DNA of 20,351 nt from Bifidobacterium sp. (GTDB taxonomy: Bacteria; Actinomycetota; Actinomycetes; Actinomycetales; Bifidobacteriaceae), in the NCBI GenBank assembly GCA_022739095.1, contig JAIJEI010000014.1, forward strand, positions 1-20,351. The letters run 5' to 3'. Every line of letters begins with the position of its first letter. The stretch's first letter is position 1. Below the pieces are notes generated by a model. That model was not told the origin of the DNA, searched no databases, and saw only the letters and a program-made list of their open reading frames with translations. This document shows, one piece after another, positions 12,698 through 20,351 of this stretch. Made by a program: the position numbers and the translations under genes.

Positions 12698-13674
12698 TAT
12701 TCATTCCTTTCCGCGTACTTCACTTCGCCAGTGACTGCTGCCTCAAGTGTAATCGAATTGGATTTACTCACCTGCGGGTAGATACCGGCTTCCTTGAAGG
12801 AATCGTAAAGACTTGCAAGTTTCCTCTCCCCCATCGCTTCGGCCAAGGCGCTCTTATCGCCTATGGCTTCAATGGTATAGGGGCTTTGTACCGCGGTCAT
12901 GCCAATGAGAATATGCCCGCCGGCCTTGCGTATCGAGGTTTGCGCGCCGAGCCTATTACCGTTGATGGCAATGGCTTCGGCTCCGTTTTGGAACATCAGG
13001 GAGACCAGATGCTGCAGATCCAGATCGGTGATGACTCGGATGTTGGTAGAGGTGCCGACTCTCGTTGAGGAGGATTGATCCGACTGGCTTGCCGCGATTG
13101 GATCGGCCAGTGTCATGGTGATTCCTTCGCCTTCGACCACCGTGGCACCATTGACCATTTCGTCTTGGATGAGCGTGTCGCTTTTCACGCTGCCGGAGAT
13201 TTTCTTGGACTGTTCATCAACTTGGGAGCGCAAATTATTGACGTCCGTGGTGAGCTCGCCTATTTGCGAGTTGCGATTCTCCAATTGTGTGGCCAAGGTC
13301 TGCCGTACCTGCTTGCGCGGATCGGATTGCAGCTGCTGCACGAACAGGTTGCAGGCAAAGCCAACGCCGACGCAGATGATGAATACGACGATGCGGTCGA
13401 ACCAGATGGAGAAGGTCGAACGATGCTCATGGACCAGTCGTGAGTCGGAGAACATCGGATCCATCGGACGATTGACGAGATCATCGATGAGCTGAAGCGA
13501 ATCGTCGTTGGTTTTACGGCGGCGTCTGGGGCGGATGGCGGCGGCGTCATCCGGGGAAAGCGCATGATGCGATTCCGCGCCTCGAACTGAGTGCGAGAAC
13601 ACGGCGCGGCGTCGTACCGGCTCATTCTCCTTGGGTACGGGGAATGAGACCGGGGCCGTGGCCTCAAGCGCCAT
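12697..13674 (-). CDS. DUF881 membrane-anchored protein (first copy)
   Basis: This 325-residue protein has a long charged cytoplasmic N-terminus of about 90 residues with an RPRRRR patch, one membrane helix at about 94-113, and a coiled-coil-like region at about 120-160 (TTDVNNLRSQVDEQSKK). The DUF881 domain follows, with VEGEGITMTL, HLVSLMFQNGAEAIAINGNRL and ITLEAAV. The N-terminal extension is longer than in the second copy. The start ATG 13674 has GGAGAAGT before it and overlaps the end of pgsA by 11 bases. The stop overlaps the start of sbp. Tight coupling pgsA / DUF881 / sbp / DUF881 matches the Rv1822-Rv1825 order. Confidence 0.85.
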   Translation of the reverse strand: MALEATAPVSFPVPKENEPVRRRAVFSHSVRGAESHHALSPDDAAAIRPRRRRKTNDDSLQLIDDLVNRPMDPMFSDSRLVHEHRSTFSIWFDRIVVFIICVGVGFACNLFVQQLQSDPRKQVRQTLATQLENRNSQIGELTTDVNNLRSQVDEQSKKISGSVKSDTLIQDEMVNGATVVEGEGITMTLADPIAASQSDQSSSTRVGTSTNIRVITDLDLQHLVSLMFQNGAEAIAINGNRLGAQTSIRKAGGHILIGMTAVQSPYTIEAIGDKSALAEAMGERKLASLYDSFKEAGIYPQVSKSNSITLEAAVTGEVKYAERNE

Positions 13675-14281
13675 ACTTCTCCCCCAGTTCCTTGTGTAGC
13701 AATCCGACGCCCTGCTTGGTATAGATATATCCGGCGAGCCAATACATGGCGATGCCCCAGATGCCGGCGGCCAGCGCGGCGATGTAGAGCAAATGGAAGA
13801 ACGTATTGGTGCCCAAATCGGCGAAAATCAGACTGACGATGGAAATCATCAGCAGCGCGGTACCGGCCTTGCCCACGAAATGCACGGGCAGTGGACCATA
13901 ACCGTACTGGGCAAGCCATAACACCTGAATCGCCATCCACAGATCCCTCAGTCCCACGATAATCAGCATCCACCATGGGATGATGCCGGCGACGCCGAGG
14001 GCCAGAATCGAGCAGAAAATGAGCAGTCGGTCGGCGATCGGATCAAGAATCTGACCGATCTTGCTCACTTGGTTGAATCTGCGCGCGATGATGCCGTCGA
14101 GTCCGTCCGAAGCCGAGGAAATGGCGATCAGGGCTAGCGCCGCAATCATCTCGTGCTTGGAGATCAGCACGCTGATGAAAGGAATCGAGATGATTCGCAG
14201 CGCGCTGATCAAATTGGGCACGGTGAAATAGATGTCACGTGCTTCCGGACTGTATCTGGTGTTGACTTTCTGGTTGGTCAT
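13664..14281 (-). CDS. pgsA: CDP-alcohol phosphatidyltransferase, PgsA-like
   Basis: This integral membrane enzyme of 205 residues is likely to transfer a phosphatidyl group from CDP-diacylglycerol to glycerol-3-phosphate, the entry to phosphatidylglycerol and cardiolipin. The family signature is complete: Asp59, then DGIIAR at 62-67, Gly76, Asp80 and Asp84, with the spacing D-x2-D-G-x2-A-R-x8-G-x3-D-x3-D. About five or six hydrophobic helices follow the first soluble 20 residues. The frame runs upstream into hisG; ATG 14281 gives the usual N-terminus (VPNLISALRI follows) although its ribosome site is weak. In mycobacteria the gene in this position is called pgsA2. The exact acceptor alcohol is inferred. 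Confidence 0.85.
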   Translation of the reverse strand: MTNQKVNTRYSPEARDIYFTVPNLISALRIISIPFISVLISKHEMIAALALIAISSASDGLDGIIARRFNQVSKIGQILDPIADRLLIFCSILALGVAGIIPWWMLIIVGLRDLWMAIQVLWLAQYGYGPLPVHFVGKAGTALLMISIVSLIFADLGTNTFFHLLYIAALAAGIWGIAMYWLAGYIYTKQGVGLLHKELGEKYGA

Positions 14282-14294
14282 ATCGGCTAACAGT

Positions 14295-15146
14295 CTACAT
14301 GCGGGAGGCTTGTAGAGCGGTAACGATGATGCCGCGTGCGCCGACTTCGTACAAATCATCCATCAGCTGGTTGACCTTGGCCTTGGGAACCATGACTCGC
14401 ACGGCATTCCACTGCTTGTCGTGCAGCGGGGAGATCGTCGGGCTTTCAAAGCCGGGGGTCACGGCCACGGCGGCAGCGACCTTGCTGATCGGAATGTCAT
14501 AGTCCATGAGCACATACTGATGTGCGGTGAGCACGCCTTGTAGACGACGGGTCAGCACAGTCAGACGCGGATCCTGCTCGTTCAGACGCGGCGAACGAAT
14601 CAGGCATGCTTCGGAGCGCATGAGCGGTTCGGCAAACACGCGCAGGCCGGCGTTGCGCAGGGTGGTGCCGGTGGAGACCACGTCGGCGATAAGGTCGGCC
14701 ACGCCCAGTTGCACGGAGGATTCGACCGCACCGTCCAGATGGATGGTCTCGGCCTGGATGCCGTGCTCGACCAGATAGTCGTGTACGAGCTTGTCGAATG
14801 TGGTGGCCACGCGCTTGCCCTGAATATCCTCCAAGGTGGTGATCGGGGATTCGTTCGGTGCGGCGAAACGGAAGGTCGAGGCACCAAAGCCGAGCGGCAT
14901 GTGCTCGAGCGCGGCGGTACCGGAGTTCTTGAGCAGATCCTGGCCGGTGATGCCGACGTCGATGGCGCCGCGGCCCACGTACACGGCGATATCGAGCGGA
15001 CGCAGGTAGAACAGCTCGATGCCATTGTCGGGATCTTGCACGACCAGCTGGCGTGGATTGGTGCGCAGGCGGTAGCCGGCCTCGGCCAGCATGTTCCATG
15101 CGGGTTCAGACAGCATGCCCTTGTTGGGCACTGCGATTCTCAGCAT
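14295..15146 (-). CDS. hisG: ATP phosphoribosyltransferase, long form
   Basis: This 283-residue enzyme makes the first step of histidine synthesis, joining ATP and PRPP. N-terminal LRIAVPNKGMLSE, the central ADLIADVVSTGTTLRNAGL (PRPP-binding loop region) and a C-terminal regulatory domain (VRVMVPKAKVNQLMDDLYEVGARGI) mark the long HisG_L type, which is feedback-inhibited by histidine and does not need HisZ. ATG 15146 is preceded by AGAGGAA. An in-frame start 5 codons upstream would overlap hisE and lacks support. It follows hisE after 11 bases, so the first two steps of the pathway are co-transcribed; the remaining his genes are not in the window. Confidence 0.95.
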   Translation of the reverse strand: MLRIAVPNKGMLSEPAWNMLAEAGYRLRTNPRQLVVQDPDNGIELFYLRPLDIAVYVGRGAIDVGITGQDLLKNSGTAALEHMPLGFGASTFRFAAPNESPITTLEDIQGKRVATTFDKLVHDYLVEHGIQAETIHLDGAVESSVQLGVADLIADVVSTGTTLRNAGLRVFAEPLMRSEACLIRSPRLNEQDPRLTVLTRRLQGVLTAHQYVLMDYDIPISKVAAAVAVTPGFESPTISPLHDKQWNAVRVMVPKAKVNQLMDDLYEVGARGIIVTALQASRM

Positions 15147-15157
15147 TTGCGTTCCTC

Positions 15158-15421
15158 TCACAGGTGCTTGTAGACGTCCTCAAGCGTCAGACCGTGCTTG
15201 ATCATCATGACCTGGACGTGGTAGAGCAGCTGGCTCATTTCCTCGGCGGTACGGTCCGCACCCTCGTATTCGGCGGCCATCCAGGTCTCGCCGGCCTCTT
15301 CGATGATCTTCTTGCCGATGAAGTGAGTGCCCTTGTCGAGCTCGTCGACGGTCAGGGAGCCTTCGGGGCGGGTCTGGGCCTTTTCGGACAGTTCGGCGAA
15401 CAAGGATTCAAACGTCTTCAT
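15158..15421 (-). CDS. hisE: Phosphoribosyl-ATP pyrophosphatase
   Basis: This 87-residue cytoplasmic enzyme removes pyrophosphate from phosphoribosyl-ATP, the second step of histidine synthesis. It has the MazG-like all-alpha fold signature with acidic metal ligands: [15 protein letters not shown] carries the EExxE-type motif, and [14 protein letters not shown] carries the second helix. The length is standard for a stand-alone HisE that is not fused to HisI. It lies between rpe and hisG, consistent with a rpe-hisE-hisG transcript. The ribosome site is weak. Confidence 0.93.
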
Positions 15422-15483
15422 GTGATTCAGGTTCTTTTCTTGTGGTTATGGATGAAAGGTGGATTGCGGTTCAGGCTTGGAGT

Positions 15484-16152
15484 TCAGGCCTTGAACGCGG
15501 CCTCGGCCTTGGCGCGGATGTCGTCGATGGCCTGGGCAGGGTTCTCGGCGCCGTACACGGCGGAACCGGCAACGAGCACGTCGGCGCCGGCCTCGGCCAC
15601 GATGTGCGCGGTCTTGGGGCTCACGCCGCCATCGACCTGGATGCGGGTCTTCAAGCCGCGGCGGGTGATCTCATCGCGCAGGCGGCGGACCTTGGCCATC
15701 TGGTTGTCGAGGAACTTCTGGCCGCCGAAACCGGGCTCAACGGTCATGATGAGGACCATGTCGAACTCGTCGAGGATATCGAAGATTGGCTCGACCGGTT
15801 CGGCCGGACGCACGGCGAAGCAGGCCTTGCAGCCCATCTCACGCAGCTGGCGGGCCAGACGCACGGGGGCGTGGGTGGCGCCCATGTGGAAGGAGACGGA
15901 GGCGGCGCCGAGCTTGGCGTATTCGGGGGCCCAACGGTCCGGGTCCTCGATCATGAGGTGCACGTCGACCGGCAGGTCGGTGACCTGGCAGATGCGGCCG
16001 ACGATCGGCTCGCCTAGGGTCAGGTTCGGCACGAAATGATGGTCCATGACATCGACGTGGACCAGGTCGGCGTTGGCGATGGCCTTGAGATCACGTTCGA
16101 GGTTGCAGAAGTCAGCGGACAGGATGCTGGGTGCGATTGCGATATTGCTCAT
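15484..16152 (-). CDS. rpe: Ribulose-phosphate 3-epimerase
   Basis: This 222-residue TIM-barrel enzyme interconverts ribulose-5-phosphate and xylulose-5-phosphate. Xylulose-5-phosphate is the substrate of the phosphoketolase pathway central to bifidobacterial sugar use. Diagnostic segments are APSILSADF at the first strand, HVDVMDHHFVPN (metal-binding Asp and His), VDVHLMIEDP (metal-binding His), MTVEPGFGGQ (phosphate loop) and IQVDGGV (second catalytic Asp). The length is normal. It starts at ATG 16152 with AAGGTAGGAAACC upstream. Gaps of 62 bases to hisE and 75 bases to lgt leave room for promoters. Confidence 0.95.
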   Translation of the reverse strand: MSNIAIAPSILSADFCNLERDLKAIANADLVHVDVMDHHFVPNLTLGEPIVGRICQVTDLPVDVHLMIEDPDRWAPEYAKLGAASVSFHMGATHAPVRLARQLREMGCKACFAVRPAEPVEPIFDILDEFDMVLIMTVEPGFGGQKFLDNQMAKVRRLRDEITRRGLKTRIQVDGGVSPKTAHIVAEAGADVLVAGSAVYGAENPAQAIDDIRAKAEAAFKA

Positions 16153-16227
16153 GGTTTCCTACCTTATCTGTGCAATGGGACTTGGGGCCCCGTGTTTCGC
16201 GCTGTTTCGGCGCTGTTTATCGTGGTG

Positions 16228-17175
16228 TCACTTAGTGCGCTTGGCCTGCTTCTTCTGGCGAAGCCGTTCCTCTTCGATGCTCTGGCGTTCGAGCTCGTCG
16301 GCGGTGACCGCCGCGAGTCCGCGCGCCTGCGCCTTGGGGTCCGGCCCGTACTGGTAGAGCACGACGAACAGGATGCAGCCGAGCACGAAGACGATGATCG
16401 CGGTCCACACGTTGGTCCTCAGGCCCAAAATCACCGTGGAGTAGTTGATGCGCACGTTTTCGATCCAGGTGCGGCCCAGGCCGTACCACATCAGGTACAT
16501 GGCGAACTGCTGGCCGGCCTTGAGCCGGTCGGCGAGCTTGTGGCCGAGGTAGATGATGAGCGCGGCGCCGATGAGGTTCCAGATCATCTCGTAGAGGAAC
16601 GTCGGGTGGAACAGCGTGGTTCTGTAGTCCGGGCATTGCGCGCCGGAATAGCAGATTTCGGATTTGCCGATGGCGTCCGCGTCGTTGAGCTTCAGGCCCC
16701 ACGGCAACGTGGTGGGCCAGCCGTAGAGTTCCTGGTTGAACCAGTTGCCGAGTCGGCCGATGGCCTGGGCCACGGGCAGCGCGGGGGCGATGGCATCGGC
16801 GAAGATCGCGAACGGATAGTGCTTGTGGCGGCACCACAGGAACGCCACCAAGGTGCCGACGGAGATGCCGCCGAAGATGGCCATGCCGCCTTCCCACACC
16901 TTGAGGATGTTGACCAGGTTGCCGGTGGGCGGGAAGTAGTCGGCCGGCGTGGTGATGCAGTGGTAGAGGCGCGCGCCCACCAGTGCGCAGGGCACGGTGA
17001 CGAGCGTGGTGTCGAGAATCTGGTCGAAGGTACCGCCGTACCGCTTCCAACGTGTGGTGAGGATCCATACGGCCACGCAGATGCCGATCAGGATGCAAAT
17101 CGCGTACATGTGGATGGTGAACGGGCCGATCTCGAACTTGGAGAAGGTCGGCGAGGGAATATAAGCCAGATTCAT
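16228..17175 (-). CDS. lgt: Prolipoprotein diacylglyceryl transferase
   Basis: This 315-residue membrane enzyme attaches diacylglycerol from phosphatidylglycerol to the lipobox Cys of prolipoproteins. It shows about seven membrane helices, the signature GRLGNWFNQELYG, HPTFLYEMIWN with the conserved His-Pro-x-x-x-Tyr-Glu, and GLGRTWIENVR near the end of the core. The C-terminal tail of about 45 residues after the last helix is hydrophilic and charged (ERQSIEEERLRQKK), longer than in E. coli but common in actinobacteria. The phospholipid it uses is made through PgsA, encoded 2 kb downstream. Confidence 0.95.
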   Translation of the reverse strand: MNLAYIPSPTFSKFEIGPFTIHMYAICILIGICVAVWILTTRWKRYGGTFDQILDTTLVTVPCALVGARLYHCITTPADYFPPTGNLVNILKVWEGGMAIFGGISVGTLVAFLWCRHKHYPFAIFADAIAPALPVAQAIGRLGNWFNQELYGWPTTLPWGLKLNDADAIGKSEICYSGAQCPDYRTTLFHPTFLYEMIWNLIGAALIIYLGHKLADRLKAGQQFAMYLMWYGLGRTWIENVRINYSTVILGLRTNVWTAIIVFVLGCILFVVLYQYGPDPKAQARGLAAVTADELERQSIEEERLRQKKQAKRTK

Positions 17176-17212
17176 AGTGCCTCTACTTGCTGGTGCTCAT
17201 GGTGTGTCCACG

Positions 17213-17268
17213 CGCGGGTTGTGCTTGATGCTCTGTGACTACCCTACCGTGTCACAGCACAACCCGCG
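17213..17268 (-). terminator. Large palindrome at the trpA/lgt junction
   Basis: A perfect 13-bp stem (CGCGGGTTGTGCT at 17213-17225, with AGCACAACCCGCG at 17256-17268) encloses a second stem (CTGTGAC at 17233-17239, with GTCACAG at 17251-17257). Stacked, they give an about 18-bp hairpin with a bulge. It includes the last seven codons and stop of trpA. No T-run follows on the - strand, so it could be a transcript-stabilising or Rho-associated hairpin and not an intrinsic terminator. Confidence 0.6.
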
Positions 17269-18155
17269 TGAGGCGCACCGGGTGTCCACCGGGCGTTGTG
17301 GATGCCTTCGGCCAGTTCCTCGCTCTTGGCGGCGAGCAGCTTCAAGCCTTCCTTCGGGTCGCGTGCGGTCTTGTTGTCGTCCGCGAGCAGGGTGTGCACG
17401 AGTGCGGAGCCGACGATGACGCCGTCCGCGTAGGAGCCGACCTTGGCGCCCTGTTCGGCGGTGGACACGCCGATGCCCACGCATACGTTCTCGGCACCGG
17501 CCTGACGGGTGCGCTCCACGAGCAGTTCGGGCGAGGCGTCGATGGTGGCGCGTTCGCCGGTGACGCCCATGCGGGCGGCCGCGTACACGAAGCCGCGTGC
17601 GTTGCGGGCCACGGTTTCGAGGCGTTCGGTGGACGAGTCCGGGGAGACCAGGAAGATGCGGTCGAGTCCGTGACGGTCGGAGGCTTCGATCCACTCCCCC
17701 GCCTCGTCCGGGATGAGGTCCGGGGTGATGAGGCCGGAGCCGCCGGCGTTCTCGAAGTCACGGGCGAAACGCTCGACGCCGTAGTGGTACACGAGGTTCC
17801 AGTAGCTCATGATGAGCGGCACGCCGCCGGCGTTGGCCACGGTTTCGACGGCCTCGAACACGCGCTTGATGGTCTCGCCGTTGTTCAGGGCGATGGAGGC
17901 GGCAGCCTGGATGACCGGGCCGTCCATGACCGGGTCGGAGTATGGCAGGCCGATTTCCACGGCGTCGACGCCGTGCTCGACCATCGTCTTGAAGGCGTCG
18001 AGCGAGACGTCCGGGTTGGGGAAGCCGTAGGGCAGGTAGCCGATGAAGGCGGGCTTGTTCTCGGCCTTGAACTTGGTGAACATCGCGCCCGACTTGCTGG
18101 GCTTGTGGCTGATGCCCAGCGGCTGGCCGGACGGCGTATTTGCTTCGTTGGTCAT
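17244..18155 (-). CDS. trpA: Tryptophan synthase alpha subunit
   Basis: The alpha subunit, 303 residues, cleaves indole-3-glycerol phosphate to indole and glyceraldehyde-3-phosphate and channels indole to the beta subunit. The catalytic Glu and Asp are in VEIGLPYSDPVMDGP. PLIMSYWN, GLITPDLIPDE and GVIVGSALV are family landmarks. The N-terminus is about 30 residues longer than E. coli TrpA, and the C-terminus carries an extra Pro/Gly-rich tail (WTPGAPHAGCAVTR) encoded inside the large palindrome. I prefer ATG 18155, with GGAG 10 bases upstream, to TTG 18164. It lies 23 bases after the TrpC-TrpB fusion gene, so one transcript encodes the last two enzymes of the pathway. Confidence 0.95.
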   Translation of the reverse strand: MTNEANTPSGQPLGISHKPSKSGAMFTKFKAENKPAFIGYLPYGFPNPDVSLDAFKTMVEHGVDAVEIGLPYSDPVMDGPVIQAAASIALNNGETIKRVFEAVETVANAGGVPLIMSYWNLVYHYGVERFARDFENAGGSGLITPDLIPDEAGEWIEASDRHGLDRIFLVSPDSSTERLETVARNARGFVYAAARMGVTGERATIDASPELLVERTRQAGAENVCVGIGVSTAEQGAKVGSYADGVIVGSALVHTLLADDNKTARDPKEGLKLLAAKSEELAEGIHNARWTPGAPHAGCAVTR

Positions 18156-18178
18156 AATCAACAATCTCCTCTTCTTGT

Positions 18179-20266
18179 TCAGGCGACGGTATTGCCGTGG
18201 GCGCCGGTCACATCGAGCGCGGCGGCCTGGTCATCGGTCAGGTAGCCGAACCACTTGCCGGCGGTGGCCATGTCCTTGTCGCCTCGGCCGGAGATGTTCA
18301 CGATCATCACGGCCTTGTCATAGCCCTTGGCCTTCAGATCGGTGGCGGCCTTGTACGCGCCGGCCACGGCGTGCGAGCTTTCGATGGCGGGAATGATGCC
18401 CTCGGTCTGGCTCAAGTCGCGGAAGGCGTTCATGGCCTCCTCGTCGGTGGCCCAGCTGTAGTTCACGCGGCCGATGTCCTTGAGCCATGCGTGCTCAGGG
18501 CCCACGGAAGCGTAGTCGAGGCCTGCGGAGATCGAGTAGGTGTCGAGCGTCTGGCCTTCGTCGGTTTCCAGCAGGTAGCTCTTGGCGCCCTGGAACATGC
18601 CAAGCTGGCCGGTGCCGGGGGCGAAGCGGATGGCGTGCTTGCCGGATTCAGGGCCGTTGCCGCCGGCTTCGTAGCCGTAGAGGTTCACGCGCTCGTCGTC
18701 CAGGAAGGCGTTCATCACGCCGATGGCGTTGGATCCGCCGCCCACGCAGGCGCAGATCGCGTCCGGATGGTCGATGCCGTACCAGTCCTGCAGCTGCTGC
18801 TTGGCCTCCTCGCCGATGATCTTCTGGAAGTCGCGCACCATGGCCGGGAACGGGTGCGGGCCCGCGACGGTGCCGAGCAGGTAGTGCGTGTCCTTGACGT
18901 TGGTGACCCAGTCGCGCAGGGCCTCGTTGATGGCGTCCTTCAGGATCTTGTCGCCGAGGGTCACCTCGACCACTTCGGCGCCGAGCATACGCATGCGGGC
19001 CACGTTCAAGGCCTGACGGCGGGCGTCGATCTGGCCCATGTAGATGCGGCACTTGAGGCCGAGCATGGCGCACACGGTGGCGGTGGCCACGCCGTGCTGG
19101 CCGGCACCGGTCTCGGCGATCACGCGGGTCTTGCCCATGCGCTTGACGAGCAGGGCCTGGCCGAGCGCGTTGTTGATCTTGTGCGCACCGGTGTGGTTGA
19201 GGTCCTCGCGCTTGAGGAAGATACGGGCGTCGAGACCGGTCTTCTCCTTGACGAGTGCGGAGAAGCGCGGGGCTTCGGTCAGCGGGCTCGGGCGGCCCAC
19301 GTAACGCTGCTGGAGCGTCATGAATTCCTTGTGGAATTCGGGGTCGGCCTTGGCCTCGTTGTACACACGCTCAAGCTCGTCGAGGGCGGTGATGAGGGCC
19401 TCGGGCACATAGCGGCCACCGAACTGGCCCCAATACGGTCCCTGATGTTCGCTGAGCGGGGTTGTCTCGGATGCTTTCACTTGTGCTCCTGCCTTCACTA
19501 GTCGTTCCACTGCAAGTTCATGATCATCAGCGGTGGCCACGCCCTCGCCGACCAGTACCGCGTCCGCTCCCGCACGGGCGTAGTCCTCGACCTCGACCGC
19601 GCCGAACACGCCGGATTCCGCCACCTTGATGACGTCATCGGGCAGATCGGCCGCGAGCTCGTTGTATTTGTTCACGTCCACCTTGAGGTTCTTCAGGTTG
19701 CGCGCGTTGATGCCGATCACCTTGGCACCGGCCTTGCGTGCGCGTTCGATCTCCTCGCGGGTGTGCGTCTCCACCAGCACGGTCATGCCGAGCTCGTGCG
19801 CCAGGTCGAGCAGGTGCTTGAGCTGGGTGTCGTCCAATGCGGCGACGATGAGCAGCACCAAATCGGCGCCGTGGGCGCGGGCCTCGAAGATCTGGTAGTC
19901 GGTGACGATGAAGTCCTTGCGCAGCACCGGAATGTGCACGGCGGCGCGGACCTTGTCGAAATCATCAAGGCTTCCGAGGAATTTGCGGCCTTCGGTGAGC
20001 ACGGAGATGGCGCTTGCGCCGCCCTTCTCGTACTCGCGGGCCAGCGCGGCCGGGTCAGGGATGTCGGACAGGTGGCCCTTGGACGGAGACGCGCGCTTGA
20101 TCTCGGCGATCACGGGGATGCCGTCGGCGCGCTTAAGCCATCGTGTCGCGTCAATCGGAGCCGGGGCCGCCAGCGCGGCTTTCTTCACATCCTCAAGCGA
20201 TACGGTGAGCTCACGGGTGCGCTGATCCTCCAGCGCTCCCGCCACCAGTTCGTCCAAAACCGACAT
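18179..20266 (-). CDS. trpCB: Bifunctional indole-3-glycerol-phosphate synthase / tryptophan synthase beta (TrpC-TrpB fusion)
   Basis: This 695-residue fusion carries two enzymes. Residues 1 to about 262 are TrpC, a TIM barrel with EIKRASPSKG (55-64), LRKDFI with Lys117, VETHT with Glu166 and GINARNL with Asn188. Residues from about 275 on are the PLP-dependent TrpB, with GQFGGRYVPE, the Schiff-base Lys363 in NHTGAHKINN, ETGAGQHGVA and the phosphate-binding GGGSNAIG. The link (KASETTPLSEHQ) is short. TrpC makes indole-3-glycerol phosphate, TrpA removes indole, and TrpB condenses it with serine, so the fusion joins the steps on either side of TrpA. ATG 20266 follows GGGAGGACC. No frameshift is seen across the joint, so the fusion is genuine in this sequence. 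Confidence 0.96.
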   Translation of the reverse strand: MSVLDELVAGALEDQRTRELTVSLEDVKKAALAAPAPIDATRWLKRADGIPVIAEIKRASPSKGHLSDIPDPAALAREYEKGGASAISVLTEGRKFLGSLDDFDKVRAAVHIPVLRKDFIVTDYQIFEARAHGADLVLLIVAALDDTQLKHLLDLAHELGMTVLVETHTREEIERARKAGAKVIGINARNLKNLKVDVNKYNELAADLPDDVIKVAESGVFGAVEVEDYARAGADAVLVGEGVATADDHELAVERLVKAGAQVKASETTPLSEHQGPYWGQFGGRYVPEALITALDELERVYNEAKADPEFHKEFMTLQQRYVGRPSPLTEAPRFSALVKEKTGLDARIFLKREDLNHTGAHKINNALGQALLVKRMGKTRVIAETGAGQHGVATATVCAMLGLKCRIYMGQIDARRQALNVARMRMLGAEVVEVTLGDKILKDAINEALRDWVTNVKDTHYLLGTVAGPHPFPAMVRDFQKIIGEEAKQQLQDWYGIDHPDAICACVGGGSNAIGVMNAFLDDERVNLYGYEAGGNGPESGKHAIRFAPGTGQLGMFQGAKSYLLETDEGQTLDTYSISAGLDYASVGPEHAWLKDIGRVNYSWATDEEAMNAFRDLSQTEGIIPAIESSHAVAGAYKAATDLKAKGYDKAVMIVNISGRGDKDMATAGKWFGYLTDDQAAALDVTGAHGNTVA

Positions 20267-20351
20267 GGTCCTCCCTTTGTTGGTGTTCGGTCATGCGCCA
20301 CTCTAGGTCACGCCCCGTCCCGATTGCCGAACCCGTCCTACATTTTGGGCT
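20267..20351 (-). promoter_or_regulatory. Leader region upstream of trpCB
   Basis: It contains the strong AAAGGGAGG ribosome site and an inverted GTTCGG/CCGAAC pair (about 20287-20292 and 20328-20333) that could form a leader structure. Position suggests a promoter, but no convincing -35/-10 pair, T-box or short Trp-rich leader peptide is visible in the 85 bases available. The region continues beyond the window. Confidence 0.3.

Noticed and set aside
18197..19501. 434-residue + strand frame opposite trpCB
   Set aside because: It is an antisense frame rich in Val, Gly, His and Asp with no motif; the opposite strand encodes TrpB with its PLP lysine.

Overview
The window looks like a Bifidobacterium chromosome (high GC, actinobacterial gene order). 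The main support is a fused trpC-trpB gene followed by trpA, lgt, rpe, hisE and hisG, then the actinobacterial cluster pgsA / DUF881 / small basic protein / DUF881 / GarA-like FHA protein / MerR regulator, which has the same gene content and order as the Rv1822-Rv1828 region of Mycobacterium tuberculosis without gcvH. The genus call rests on remembered family features, not on a database search.

Layout. Positions 1-957 are backbone on the + strand: the 3' end of an unrecognised gene and a HAD-family phosphatase. Positions 1069-2445 are an ISL3-family insertion sequence. Its transposase keeps all three acidic catalytic residues but carries two compensating single-base frameshifts. Positions 2446 to about 9810 are an accessory integrated element. 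It has a compact + strand series of small genes, most overlapping by ATGA or GTGA, interrupted by a toxin-antitoxin pair on the - strand, and it ends in a convergent tyrosine integrase. I see no capsid, terminase, replication or conjugation gene, so it resembles a prophage remnant or a small satellite. Its left end appears cut off at the IS. Positions 9811-20351 are backbone on the - strand, with no frameshift in any gene.

The + strand series encodes: two diverged tandem copies of a small membrane protein; a Cys-rich membrane protein; two tandem copies of a Cys/His-signature protein; a short M41 (FtsH-like) HExxH protein; a CxxC/CxxC zinc-ribbon-like protein; another membrane protein; a protein sharing a domain with the first Cys/His gene; and an N6/N4-type DNA methyltransferase. 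Several of these are broken by single-base shifts. The three best-defined element shifts are each an extra T in a TT pair. Intact element genes include the integrase, the toxin, the antitoxin and the M41-like protein. Indels are frequent between 1.2 and 7.4 kb and absent from the roughly 11 kb of flanking core genes, which fits decay of a mobile element better than uniform sequencing error.

Functionally, the right half joins tryptophan synthesis (TrpC-TrpB fusion and TrpA), lipoprotein maturation (Lgt), the pentose phosphate step (Rpe), histidine entry steps (HisG, HisE), phosphatidylglycerol-type lipid synthesis (PgsA), a membrane-protein trio of uncertain role, and a phospho-switch FHA protein next to a MerR-type regulator. 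No rRNA, tRNA or CRISPR array was seen.
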